Positions 16,991 through 26,464 of a DNA stretch of 64,000 nucleotides are shown piece after piece. The DNA is from Porticoccaceae bacterium (GTDB lineage Bacteria; Pseudomonadota; Gammaproteobacteria; Pseudomonadales; Porticoccaceae): NCBI GenBank assembly GCA_902557735.1, contig CACEBC010000007.1, positions 1-64,000 of the forward strand, read 5' to 3'. The number at the start of each line of letters is the position of its first letter. Position 1 is the first letter of the stretch. The notes below the pieces were generated by a model. That model was not told where the DNA came from and searched no databases. It worked only from the letters and a program-made list of their open reading frames with translations. Made by a program: the position numbers and the translations under genes.

Positions 16991-18403
16991 GTGATTGCAA
17001 AATATCTCTTGATTTCTTTTGCCCTGCTTTACCAAATCATAGTCGCGGGGGATCCCACAGATTCAGCGGCCAGCAGCGATAATGACTCCCATAAAAGCCT
17101 CATTTTTGAGGACAGCTTGTTTGATGCATTGTTCGAGCCCCAGAATCATATGTACAACCCGCCCTGGCTAGACGCTTTTACCGTGCGCATAACTCATCAA
17201 CTCTTTGGGCAAATAAATAATCATGCGATTGGATTGCCAACAGGTCGACGATATCAGAAGAAAAGCATGATCGAGCACAATCGAACGGGGTTAAATATTC
17301 GCTACTCAAATGCATTCGCTCCAAACTGGCTTCTGCAAGGGAGTTGGCAAGCAAGAGTATTTTGGAATCAAGACTATGAGTATGACGCTAATAAAAAAAA
17401 CATTGACACGGAATATCGGATTAATGAACTTTTTTTGCAAAGAACTTTAGGCCGTCACAGTCTTAAATTCGGACGCCAAACCTTAGTTTGGGGCGAGACC
17501 GTTGGTAATTCGGTTCTTGACGTTATAAATCACACAGAATATCGAGATTTCAGTATTATCGATATTGAGGATGCCCGGTTGAATCAGTGGATGTTGGTTT
17601 GGGATTTCTTCAACAACCAAAGTCAGTTGTCAGGCTTCTTAAACTTATATCCAGAATTTAACCCATCGCCTGTAGAAGGGAGTCCACTATACTTTGCATT
17701 GCCAATCAATCTGCGATACACGCACCGCAACTCAAATCCAATATTTGAAGCTGGGGCCCGTTGGAGCAAATCCTATGAGAAAAGCGATATTGCTTTTATG
17801 GGTGCCTACCTTTGGGAAAATCAACTTCAGTATAGATCACCCACTGAAGAGCTAATGGAGTCATCCGGCATTAAAAATGATTTTTATCTCCTTGGGTTCA
17901 GCACTAATTATGCGTTGGACAGGATTCTGCTGACTCTGGACATCTCTCTAAACCGAGGGGTTTTTCCCGACAGGTCTTTCTTTGTGATCACACCACTCGA
18001 AAATACAGTTAACATAAAAAAAGACCAAGTGGGTATTTCATTTGGCTTCGAGTATGGAATAAGCGCAACCCAAGATTTGAGTTTGAGCGCTAAAATGGAA
18101 AAAATCTTAGACGAGGGCGATGGATTACATGCAAATCAAGCGCTTATTAAACGGGGCATCGAGGGAACCTGGTTGCTGCGCTATAGTAGCCGCCCGCTTG
18201 ATAGGAATACCACTTTTTCAGGCACCCTTCAGGGGGACCTAGATGGAAATGCTATGGTCGTGTCTTTAAGAAGTAATTACGCTTTCTCAGATCAAATAGA
18301 AATTGGTTGCCACGTGCTATATATCGCCGCTAATAATGACTCAAGAATGGCATTATTTGACGGAGACCTCAGGCTCGGCGCCTCCATAACATATTACTTT
18401 TAG
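16991..18403 (+). CDS. DUF1302-like outer-membrane beta-barrel protein
   Basis: I take GTG 16991 as start because it is followed by a signal peptide (MIAKYLLISFALLYQIIVAG); the longer frame to 16919 overlaps the previous gene without a signal. The 470-residue product has alternating aromatic strands typical of barrels and ends SITYYF with a terminal Phe. LFLQRTLGRHSLKFGRQTLVWGE, SVLDVINHTEYRDFS and ARLNQWMLVWDFF resemble the DUF1302 group, which recurs with MMPL exporters and LolA-like proteins. It is the third member of the unit, the probable outer-membrane component. Confidence 0.75.
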   Translation: MIAKYLLISFALLYQIIVAGDPTDSAASSDNDSHKSLIFEDSLFDALFEPQNHMYNPPWLDAFTVRITHQLFGQINNHAIGLPTGRRYQKKSMIEHNRTGLNIRYSNAFAPNWLLQGSWQARVFWNQDYEYDANKKNIDTEYRINELFLQRTLGRHSLKFGRQTLVWGETVGNSVLDVINHTEYRDFSIIDIEDARLNQWMLVWDFFNNQSQLSGFLNLYPEFNPSPVEGSPLYFALPINLRYTHRNSNPIFEAGARWSKSYEKSDIAFMGAYLWENQLQYRSPTEELMESSGIKNDFYLLGFSTNYALDRILLTLDISLNRGVFPDRSFFVITPLENTVNIKKDQVGISFGFEYGISATQDLSLSAKMEKILDEGDGLHANQALIKRGIEGTWLLRYSSRPLDRNTTFSGTLQGDLDGNAMVVSLRSNYAFSDQIEIGCHVLYIAANNDSRMALFDGDLRLGASITYYF

Positions 18404-19160
18404 CACGAGCCAGGTCTGAATTTTACCAGGCATGTGTAGGGCTTCCGCATCGAAGAATCTAGCCCCCAAGTCACAATATTCAAATTTTTGGATGGATGCA
18501 TTTGCTATGATTACCACTCCCTGCACCTCTGACGGTTACGGACAATTCTTTTGAGATGCTTAGCAGCGTCGAAGGGCTTAATTTTTTAGATCAGCATCCA
18601 AGTGATCGTCCTTGACAACTGTGGGATTTGTTCATTGAAATTATGGAAGTAACGTCTGACCCAAATTCTGCTTATTGCGTCCTCGACTAGGAAGATTACG
18701 ACTCTCATGTTAGATTTTTATTTTTTCCCACTGCAGACGAGGCTCACATCAATATAATAAAGCAATAAAATTCTTGCTAATCATTTTGAAATTAAAAAAT
18801 GTGCTTCAAAGAGACCTTTTTGGGTTGCCGCGAAAACCAGTCCAGCAAACTTTTCGATATCACGATTTGGATATGCTTACAGTCAGAGCAAATTTGTGAT
18901 GTTACTGAGCAAAGACACGATGAAATGGTAAAGAACCAGAAAACACAAAATGTCTTGATAAGAGAGATATTTGTTATAATTGCAGGGTTCGGCGGATTGA
19001 TAGTCGGTGTTGGGGAAAACAAGTTTGATGGAACAAGTCCCGAAGATCTCTGAAAAACACCTTTTTTATTTTCCAATTATGCCCTCGATCAAATGGGCTT
19101 TTCGTATAGACGCAAAAGGCGACAAAGCCTTTCGCTAGTTTTTTCTGAAGGAGAGACGCA
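18404..19160. other. Long gene-free stretch before the RND efflux genes
   Basis: About 750 bases carry no open frame that looks coding. The only longer frame (18799-19053, plus) has no family features, odd composition and no ribosome site. The end of the region holds a leader hairpin (19115-19132) and the ribosome site AAGGAG (19147-19152) of the next gene. The length and low coding content suggest a decayed gene or regulatory DNA, and I cannot say which. Confidence 0.5.
19115..19144 (+). terminator. Hairpin plus T-tract in the leader of the RND adaptor gene
   Basis: AAAGGC-GACAAA-GCCTTT (19115-19132) is a perfect 6-bp stem, followed after CGCTAG by six T (19139-19144). It lies just ahead of the adaptor ribosome site, so it could be an upstream terminator or a leader attenuator. 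The T-tract starts 6 bases after the stem, further than ideal. Confidence 0.4.
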
Positions 19161-20333
19161 TTGATAAAAAAAGCTATTGCGCTCGGACTCATAACGGGCT
19201 CCATTGCCATCGCTATCATCATGCATGTGCTCAAGCCAGTGCCAGAGAAATTGCAAATGCCGCAGGCCTCGGTCGCAGTGAAGATTCAACATGTTGAAAA
19301 AGTCGATGTGCCTTTGACTATCGAGTCGCAAGGGACCATTACAGCAAAAACGCGCACCCTGCTCACATCGGAAGTTTCGGGCTCCATATTGGAAGTTTCT
19401 GATCGTTTTATCAGCGGCGGCATATTCTCGAGAGGCGATACTCTTATGCAAATCGATACGAGCGATTATGATGTGGCACTCCAAAGAGCGGAAGCCCAGC
19501 TCATAAGTCGGCAGGCTGCACTCGAATTCGAAAAGGCTCGAGCTTACCAAGCTAAAAAGGAATGGGCTATGACTGGAAAAGCAGAATCCGAGGCCCCACC
19601 GTTAGCGTTGCGTAAACCCTTTCTGTCTGAAGCAAGAGCGCTTGTACTTCAAGCCGAGGCTGAACTGAAACAATCAAAACTAAAGCTTAGTCGCACCACG
19701 ATCCGTGCTCCCTATGATGGTATGGTTTCGCAAAAACTCGCAGATATAGGGCAGTACTTGACGCCGGGCACCCCCCTTGGTGAAATTTTTTCAACTGATG
19801 TGGCTGAGGTTAGATTACCACTAACGGAAAAAGATCTGTCCATGATGAGTAATCTCAATCAAAAATCAAAAATTATAGACCATGAAATTTTGCTGGAAGG
19901 CTCGATAAATGGCTCGAAGGGCCAATGGATTGCAAAGCTGCATCGCTTTGAAGGTGAAGTAAATGAGGTTAGCCGCTCACAATTCGCGGTTGCGAATATT
20001 GCAGACCCATACCATTTGAATTCTGGTTCGGGCACTTCGATCCCGCTCTTGGTTGGAACGTTTGTTAGAGCTTTTATTCCAGGTCGAATAGTCAAAAATA
20101 TCTACAAAGTACCGAGAAGCAGCCTGATAGAAAATGCCATTGTTGGCACCGTTGATGAAACGGATCATTTACGCCTGACAGAGGTCGATATTCTATTTTC
20201 GGATGACCAATTTTTTTATGTTGAATCAGGTTTATCTGATGGCGATAGGTTGATCGTCAGTGCCTTAGGCACTCCAATTGAAGGGATTAAATTGGAAATT
20301 AAAAACACACCTGAGCTCAAGTCGTCGAGATGA
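19161..20333 (+). CDS. RND efflux membrane-fusion protein (HlyD/AcrA family)
   Basis: This 390-residue periplasmic adaptor links an inner-membrane RND pump to an outer-membrane channel. There is one N-terminal anchor or signal (residues 4-22), then the lipoyl half-motif IESQGTITAKTRTLLTSEVSGSI, a short coiled-coil hairpin (ALQRAEAQLISRQAALEFEKA and ARALVLQAEAELKQSKLKL), and the second lipoyl half TTIRAPYDGMVSQKLADIGQ with barrel domains after it. The start is TTG 19161, supported by AAGGAGAG 8-9 bases upstream. It overlaps the pump gene by four bases. No outer-membrane TolC-type gene is nearby. Confidence 0.9.
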   Translation: MIKKAIALGLITGSIAIAIIMHVLKPVPEKLQMPQASVAVKIQHVEKVDVPLTIESQGTITAKTRTLLTSEVSGSILEVSDRFISGGIFSRGDTLMQIDTSDYDVALQRAEAQLISRQAALEFEKARAYQAKKEWAMTGKAESEAPPLALRKPFLSEARALVLQAEAELKQSKLKLSRTTIRAPYDGMVSQKLADIGQYLTPGTPLGEIFSTDVAEVRLPLTEKDLSMMSNLNQKSKIIDHEILLEGSINGSKGQWIAKLHRFEGEVNEVSRSQFAVANIADPYHLNSGSGTSIPLLVGTFVRAFIPGRIVKNIYKVPRSSLIENAIVGTVDETDHLRLTEVDILFSDDQFFYVESGLSDGDRLIVSALGTPIEGIKLEIKNTPELKSSR

Positions 20334-23300
20334 ATAAAGTATCGATAGGCTTAATCTCTTGGTTCGCTCGCAATCCAGTTGCTGCAAACTTGGTCATGTG
20401 TTTTATTTTTTTTGCAGGTGCAATCTCGTCCATAAACATAAGTAAAGAGATGTTCCCCAGAACAGAAATTCGTTGGGTCAATGTTTCGGTAGACTATCCT
20501 GGCGCAGCACCTGTTGAGGTTGAGAAGGGTGTAGTTCTCCCGATAGAGGCGGCCCTAGAGGGCTTACAAGGCATAAAAACAATCCGGTCAAACGCCTTTC
20601 GGGATCGAGCAAATATTGCTTTGGAGATTGACACCAATGAGGACATTAACGAGATCATGTCTCTTATTGAAAATCGAGTGGATGGAATAACAAATTTTCC
20701 AAACGACATAGAAAGACCAGAAGTGATGCGGGCAAGAAACGAAATCTGGGCTCTGGGTGTTTCTGTATTTGGTGATATGACGCAGCGAGAGAGAAAAAAA
20801 TTAGGCGAAGAGATACATGACGAATTAATGGCCCTGCCTGAGGTCAAAGAGAGTATCCTATGGGGGGCCGGCGAGTATGAAATTTCCATTGAGGTTTCGG
20901 AGACGCGTCTTCGGGAACTCGATCTAACTTTCAGTGAGATAGCGTCGGCGGTACGCAACTCTTCCCTCGATCTTCCCGCAGGAATGATTAAATCTGGTAG
21001 CGGACATCTTCTGCTGCGAACAGAGGGAAAGTCCTACGACGGCAGTGATTTTTCTAATATCGTTCTCCGAAGCAGTATGGATGGCTCCCAATTGCTTCTC
21101 TCTGATGTAGCAAAGGTAAAAGATGGTTTCGAGGAATCGATATACACGAATCGATTTGATCAAAGACCTGCTTTCACGGTCGGCATTTTTTCTCTTGAGG
21201 GTCAAAACGTGTTAGACATCAGTGAAGCCGTGCATGCATATGTTGAAAGCAAGCAGGCACAGCTCGGAAATGAAACTAGCATCAGCGCATGGTCAGACGA
21301 AGCGTATTATCTAAATGGGCGTCTTGCGATGATGTCTGAGAACTTATTTTTGGGTCTAATTTTTGTCGCGCTTGTGCTCACGTTGTTTCTGAACACAAGG
21401 GTGGCGCTATGGGTAATCGTTGGCATCCCGATTAGTTTCGCAGGGGCTTTTTGGCTCATGCCGGCCTTTGACGTAACAGTAAACGTGCTTAGCCTGTTTG
21501 CATTCATCATGGTCCTAGGCATTGTTGTAGACGACGCCATTGTGATAGGCGAAAGCATATATCGGGAGGTTGACGCCGACTACGAAAAAAAACTAGCGGC
21601 AAGAAGCCTGGACACGGGAACCTACAGAGCTTCTGTCGAAACCGTTGTTGCGGGAACACAACGGGTCGCCATACCATCTACAATTGGAGTCCTCACTACC
21701 ATGGCTGCGTTCCTTCCAGTCGTGTTTGCCGGCGGTACCTTTGACGGCATTACTAGAGCAATCGGTATCGTGGTTATTTTATGCCTTGCGTTTTCGCTGA
21801 TAGAGTCTAAGCTCATACTTCCTGCCCACCTCGTGGGCTTGACCCATGGAACAACCCCCGAGAGGTCAGTTAGTCTGATCGGCCGATGCCAGACTGCAGT
21901 GTCAAGATATTTGGAGTCGTTTATAACCAATACCTACTTACCAGCACTGAAGGTCGCTCTCACCAACCGATACATAAGCATAGCAGGCTTCGTCAGTATC
22001 CTGATACTTGCCGTAGCAGCCGTATCCAGCGGTTTAGCAAGGTATGAGTTTTTTCCAGATGTCCCGGGAGATATTGTGCAAGCAAATGTGACTATGCAGG
22101 ATGGGAGCTCACCAGAGAATCTCACGGAAACCATGCAAATTATCGAAAGTGCCATTTATGAGATACAAGATGAATATCGACGCGAGAGTCCAAATGCAAG
22201 TAATTTTATCGAGCATTTAGCATTTTGGGTGGATAGTGATGTCTCCTTCACCTTCTTTCTGGAGCTCACCAAATCTGAATTCAGGGATATAAATGCATAT
22301 CAAATCGAGAAATTATGGCGCGAAAAAGCCGGTCTGCTGCCAAACGTCCGAAAGCAGCGCTATTCTGCAAGTGACGGCAGCATCGGCCCAAAAATTAGTC
22401 TCTCGTTGTCAGGTTCAAATCCACAAGAGCTGACTCTAGCTGGTTACGAATTGCAGAAATACCTTGCTCAATTCCCGGGTGTCTATGACATATATAACTC
22501 GCAGGGATCAGGAAGTAAAGAAGTCCTCATTAAATTAAAACCTTATGCTGAACAGATTGACATTCGACTGTCTGATATTGCAACTCAAGTGCGGCAAGCC
22601 TTTTATGGTGAAGAAGCTCAGCGCATTCAGAGAGGCTCAGAGACAGTGAAAGTGATGGTAAGGTACCCATATGAAGCCAGACGTTCACTTTCAACGTTGG
22701 AAAACATGCAGATTCGCACCCCAAGCGGATCGCCTGTAGCGATTGGGGAAGTAGCCTCGATAGATCTTGGCACTGGGCTCACTGCCATCGAACGCCTAGA
22801 CAGGAAACGCACCGTGACGATTAGTGCAGAGGTCGAGGCAGGCAAAGTGGAAAGCGACGATGTAATTGCCGATGTGAGCGATTATTTCGTTCCTGGTTTA
22901 CTGGAAAGATTCCCAAGTGTTGAGTATCGCCTTACCGGGAGCACTCAAGAAAAAAATACTTACTACACAACTATGACCCTCGGTTTAGCTGCTGCGCTAT
23001 TTATGATTTATGGTCTGTTGGCTGTGCCATTAAAATCTTACGTTCAACCAGTGGTCATTATGTCGGTGATCCCTTTCGGCTTCATTGGCGCAGTAATTGG
23101 ACACGTGCTATTCGATACCACAATAAATATGCTCTCTGTGTTCGGAATTATTGCTCTTGCGGGTGTAGTGGTTAATGACAGCTTAATACTTGTGGAATTC
23201 AGCAATCGCGAGAGAAACAGGGGCCTCTCGATTGAAAATGCTCTGTTGAGCGCGTGCAAACAGAGATTTCGAGCAATTCTGTTGACTACATTGACCACCT

Positions 23301-23647
23301 TCGTCGGTCTATTGCCCTTATTATTCGAAACCAGTGCTCAAGCCCAGTTTGTCATACCGATGGCGCTGTCACTGAGCTTTGGCATTTTGTTTGCCTCGAC
23401 AATAACGCTTGTTTTAATTCCTTGCTTATACTTTTCAGTAGAGAATAATCACCGCTTCGTTACAATCTTCTTTTTGTTGCCCCTCTTGGCTGGAGCGGGC
23501 TATATTATGGTCATTCTCGAAGCACTCAGTTTTTGGCTTTTTCAGGGACTATTGGCAATACTTGCGTTAATCTGTGCGATATTATTTGCAGCCAAAATGT
23601 TTGGTTTCTTGCCGGAGCGCAAGCGCTCGATGGGCTCCTCAAGCTAA
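20330..23647 (+). CDS. RND efflux pump, inner-membrane transporter (AcrB/MdtB type)
   Basis: This is a 1105-residue HAE-type RND pump with twelve helices and two large periplasmic loops. Motifs: RNPVAANLVMCFIFFAGAIS at the start, VNVSVDYPGAAPVEVEKGV, the proton-relay pair in LGIVVDDAIVIGESIYREV, and in the second half LAGVVVNDSLILVEFSNR followed by RFRAILLTTLTTFVGLLPLLFE. About 60 extra residues at the C-terminus include two more hydrophobic stretches. It is translationally coupled (ATGA) to the adaptor. The substrate cannot be predicted from sequence. Confidence 0.92.
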   Translation: MNKVSIGLISWFARNPVAANLVMCFIFFAGAISSINISKEMFPRTEIRWVNVSVDYPGAAPVEVEKGVVLPIEAALEGLQGIKTIRSNAFRDRANIALEIDTNEDINEIMSLIENRVDGITNFPNDIERPEVMRARNEIWALGVSVFGDMTQRERKKLGEEIHDELMALPEVKESILWGAGEYEISIEVSETRLRELDLTFSEIASAVRNSSLDLPAGMIKSGSGHLLLRTEGKSYDGSDFSNIVLRSSMDGSQLLLSDVAKVKDGFEESIYTNRFDQRPAFTVGIFSLEGQNVLDISEAVHAYVESKQAQLGNETSISAWSDEAYYLNGRLAMMSENLFLGLIFVALVLTLFLNTRVALWVIVGIPISFAGAFWLMPAFDVTVNVLSLFAFIMVLGIVVDDAIVIGESIYREVDADYEKKLAARSLDTGTYRASVETVVAGTQRVAIPSTIGVLTTMAAFLPVVFAGGTFDGITRAIGIVVILCLAFSLIESKLILPAHLVGLTHGTTPERSVSLIGRCQTAVSRYLESFITNTYLPALKVALTNRYISIAGFVSILILAVAAVSSGLARYEFFPDVPGDIVQANVTMQDGSSPENLTETMQIIESAIYEIQDEYRRESPNASNFIEHLAFWVDSDVSFTFFLELTKSEFRDINAYQIEKLWREKAGLLPNVRKQRYSASDGSIGPKISLSLSGSNPQELTLAGYELQKYLAQFPGVYDIYNSQGSGSKEVLIKLKPYAEQIDIRLSDIATQVRQAFYGEEAQRIQRGSETVKVMVRYPYEARRSLSTLENMQIRTPSGSPVAIGEVASIDLGTGLTAIERLDRKRTVTISAEVEAGKVESDDVIADVSDYFVPGLLERFPSVEYRLTGSTQEKNTYYTTMTLGLAAALFMIYGLLAVPLKSYVQPVVIMSVIPFGFIGAVIGHVLFDTTINMLSVFGIIALAGVVVNDSLILVEFSNRERNRGLSIENALLSACKQRFRAILLTTLTTFVGLLPLLFETSAQAQFVIPMALSLSFGILFASTITLVLIPCLYFSVENNHRFVTIFFLLPLLAGAGYIMVILEALSFWLFQGLLAILALICAILFAAKMFGFLPERKRSMGSSS

Positions 23648-23736
23648 GTTAGCGGCATCTTAGGAATGCTCACAACATATTGGCTGCACCGCTCTCGCTC
23701 TGAATCATCGCGACTTGAACGACAAAACCAACAACT

Positions 23737-25245
23737 ATGGACAGACTTAATAAAAAAGAACTTTTGGCTTTGGAAGCACTACCCAGGGACGTCACCATCG
23801 GCGATTATGCACTCGAAAATGTGCAACCCGGCATCGTGCATTTTGGCGTGGGCAACTTTCACCGTGGTCATCAGGCCAGATATGTAGACGACCTTCTGAC
23901 TCGAAATCACTTTACCTGGGGCATTATTGGAATTTCCATGCAATCGAGTCAAGCGAGAGACAAACTGGCACCACAAGACTTTATGTACACTGAGGTAACA
24001 CTCGGTGAGACCATCAAAATCAAAATTATCAGATCAATACTAGATATACTTGTTGCCCCTGAAAATCCCTCCAAAGTCGTTGAGCAGATATCGGATCAAT
24101 GCATTAAATTGGTGACAATAACAATCACGGAAAAAGGTTATTACCTGTCGAAAGGAAAACCAAACCTCCATCATCCGAGCCTTATTTCAGACATGAATTC
24201 GCTTTCACGGCCAGCCACGATATACGGATACCTGACAGCGGCAATCATTCGACGTCGGAATGGTTGTTCAGAACCGCTCAGCATAGTGTGCTGCGACAAC
24301 CTTCAAGGCGGCGGTAATTATTTGCGCAAGGGAGTGCAGGAACTTTTAGCTATCCATGACCCAACGAGCCTAGCCTGGTCACGATCGCATGTCAGTTTTT
24401 CCTCATCGATGGTAGATCGGGTTACACCAAGCACGGACTCAAATCTTAGGCAACTCGTTGCCTCTAAACTAGGCCTAGACGATTTCTGGCCAGTGTCCGG
24501 TGAGCCGTTCAGCCAGTGGGTTATAGAAAATAATTTTGCCGCCGAGCGGCCACCGCTGGACTTGGTGGGAGTAGTCTTTAGCAACGATATTAAATTCTAT
24601 GAACAAATTAAATTACTTTTTTTGAATTCCGGACATTCCATAGTGGCAGTATTGGGATATCTAATCGATAAAGAGAATATTCATGAAACATTGGAAGAAC
24701 CCGCTATCTTTGGATTTCTCCGTGAGGTATTGCTCAAGGTCGTCCTTCCAGCAACCGAGATGCCCAATAATTTCTATTGTGAAAATTATATTGAAGAGGT
24801 ACTGGAACGCTTTCAAAATAGAGCTCTCCCTTACAAATTGCAGCAGGTAAATACCGATAGCTCTCAAAAGATTCAACAACGTTGGTTTCCTGCAATAGAC
24901 GCTGCAATTGCAAAAAAAATTAATGCGACACCTATGAGCTTAGTCATAGCCGCTTGGGTCGTGCACGTTGAAAAAGCACTGGGTGAAAAGAAATTAAACG
25001 ACCCACTGGAAAATGAATTTTATAAAGCCCTAGCTCGTGACTCCGAGCGAGACACGACCAGAAACATATCCCGAGACAAAGTGTATGATTTTTTAATACT
25101 TGCAGGTGCAGAGAATTTTCTATTTTTCAAGCTCGATGATTTTATTGAGTCGGTCATCAATTACTACAAAAAAATTAAAGCTGGGAATGTGACTCAAATT
25201 TTGAGCCATTTCTTGACTCAACCATCTCTAGATATGAGGAACTGA
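23737..25245 (+). CDS. uxuB: Mannitol dehydrogenase-family protein, probable D-mannonate oxidoreductase (fructuronate reductase)
   Basis: This is a 502-residue polyol dehydrogenase of the long-chain MDH family. The NAD site is GIVHFGVGNFHRGHQARYVDDLL (split motif near residues 31-53), followed by TITEKGYY and VVCCDNLQGGGNYLRKGV. The catalytic segment FYEQIKLLFLNSGHSIVAVLGYL retains Lys, Asn and His in the spacing of the family. Its position directly before mannonate dehydratase and KDG kinase argues for reduction of D-fructuronate to D-mannonate rather than mannitol oxidation. The next gene begins three bases after the stop. Confidence 0.82.
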   Translation: MDRLNKKELLALEALPRDVTIGDYALENVQPGIVHFGVGNFHRGHQARYVDDLLTRNHFTWGIIGISMQSSQARDKLAPQDFMYTEVTLGETIKIKIIRSILDILVAPENPSKVVEQISDQCIKLVTITITEKGYYLSKGKPNLHHPSLISDMNSLSRPATIYGYLTAAIIRRRNGCSEPLSIVCCDNLQGGGNYLRKGVQELLAIHDPTSLAWSRSHVSFSSSMVDRVTPSTDSNLRQLVASKLGLDDFWPVSGEPFSQWVIENNFAAERPPLDLVGVVFSNDIKFYEQIKLLFLNSGHSIVAVLGYLIDKENIHETLEEPAIFGFLREVLLKVVLPATEMPNNFYCENYIEEVLERFQNRALPYKLQQVNTDSSQKIQQRWFPAIDAAIAKKINATPMSLVIAAWVVHVEKALGEKKLNDPLENEFYKALARDSERDTTRNISRDKVYDFLILAGAENFLFFKLDDFIESVINYYKKIKAGNVTQILSHFLTQPSLDMRN

Positions 25246-25248
25246 GGC

Positions 25249-26454
25249 ATGCTGGAATCTTGGAGGTGGTTTGGTCCAAACGATCCTGTGAGTCTAGATG
25301 ATGTCAGACAAACTGGCGCAAAAAACGTGGTCAGCGCTCTGCATGATGTTCCGATTGGAGAGGTCTGGACCATTGGTAAGATTAAAAGCCATCAGTCTTT
25401 AATAAATAAATTCAATCGCAGCAGTTCACCACTCAACTGGTCTGTCATAGAGAGCATTCCATTGCATGAGGATATTAAATTAGGTCGAAAAAATAGTCAG
25501 ATCTATATACACAACTGGATAACCTCTATGGAGAACGCCGCAAAATCTGGCATCAAGACCATATGCTATAACTTCATGCCCGTTATTGACTGGACCCGAA
25601 CTGATCTCAATCTCCATCTCCCGAACGGGGCGTTTGCGTTAAGCTTTGATTACAAAAAGTTTTCAGCTTTTGATCTGTTTATCCTGCAGAGGCCAAATGC
25701 ACGAGACGAATACAGTGATTCAGAAATAGACGAGGCCAGAGAAACTTTCGACAATATGCCTCAAGATCAGCGTGATCAACTGACATCTAACATTATACGT
25801 GGTCTCCCCGGAGGTATATCAGGAGGTCATGATTTGAAGGATTTCTCGTCAGCTCTGGCAAATTATCAGAATGTGAGCTCTGCTGACCTGAGAGAAAATC
25901 TTCATAACTTTATCAGTCAAGTGATTCCCAGAGCTGAATTAGCAGGCGTAAAGCTGGCCATACATCCAGATGATCCACCTCGAACACTATTCGGATTGCC
26001 GAGAATAATTAGTACTCAAAATGACCTTGAAGAGCTGTTCTCTCGAGAGCCGAGCCCTGCAAATGGTCTAACGTTGTGCGTCGGATCTCTTGCAAGTCGG
26101 CGGGACAACGACGTTGTCTCCATTGCGACTCGTTATGCCAACCGAACTTACTTTGCCCATTTGAGAGCAGTAAAGTTAGATCGCGACGACAATACATCTT
26201 TTTTTGAGGCGAACCATTTGGACGGCGACGTTAATATGATCAAAATTCTCCGAATCCTCTTAAATGAGGAGCGAAGGCGTCGTCTTGATGATCAGAATAA
26301 TAAAAATGAAATTTTCTTTCGTCCTGATCACGGGCATCAAATGATGGATGACATCGGTAAGAAGATTAACCCAGGATATTCTGCAATCGGGCGTCTTAAA
26401 GGTTTAGCAGAGCTAAGAGGCGCCATACGAGCGCTGGCAGATGAGTTATCATGA
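25249..26454 (+). CDS. uxuA: Mannonate dehydratase UxuA
   Basis: This 401-residue enzyme converts D-mannonate to 2-keto-3-deoxygluconate. The N-terminal MLESWRWFGPNDPVSLDDVRQ-like segment (slightly over one turn of the barrel), GAKNVVSALHDVPIGEVW, TICYNFMPVIDWTRTDL, the metal site LAIHPDDPP and HLRAV..., and the final FRPDHGHQM are all classical UxuA features. Length is typical. It lies between the fructuronate reductase-like gene and kdgK, so the three genes form a linear route into the Entner-Doudoroff pathway. Confidence 0.95.
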   Translation: MLESWRWFGPNDPVSLDDVRQTGAKNVVSALHDVPIGEVWTIGKIKSHQSLINKFNRSSSPLNWSVIESIPLHEDIKLGRKNSQIYIHNWITSMENAAKSGIKTICYNFMPVIDWTRTDLNLHLPNGAFALSFDYKKFSAFDLFILQRPNARDEYSDSEIDEARETFDNMPQDQRDQLTSNIIRGLPGGISGGHDLKDFSSALANYQNVSSADLRENLHNFISQVIPRAELAGVKLAIHPDDPPRTLFGLPRIISTQNDLEELFSREPSPANGLTLCVGSLASRRDNDVVSIATRYANRTYFAHLRAVKLDRDDNTSFFEANHLDGDVNMIKILRILLNEERRRRLDDQNNKNEIFFRPDHGHQMMDDIGKKINPGYSAIGRLKGLAELRGAIRALADELS

Positions 26455-26464
26455 GGCGGTTTAA

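Noticed and set aside
18799-19053. 84-residue open frame on plus in the long gap before the RND adaptor
   Set aside because: No ribosome site, no family resemblance, and an overlapping open frame of similar size on the other strand; composition is not gene-like.
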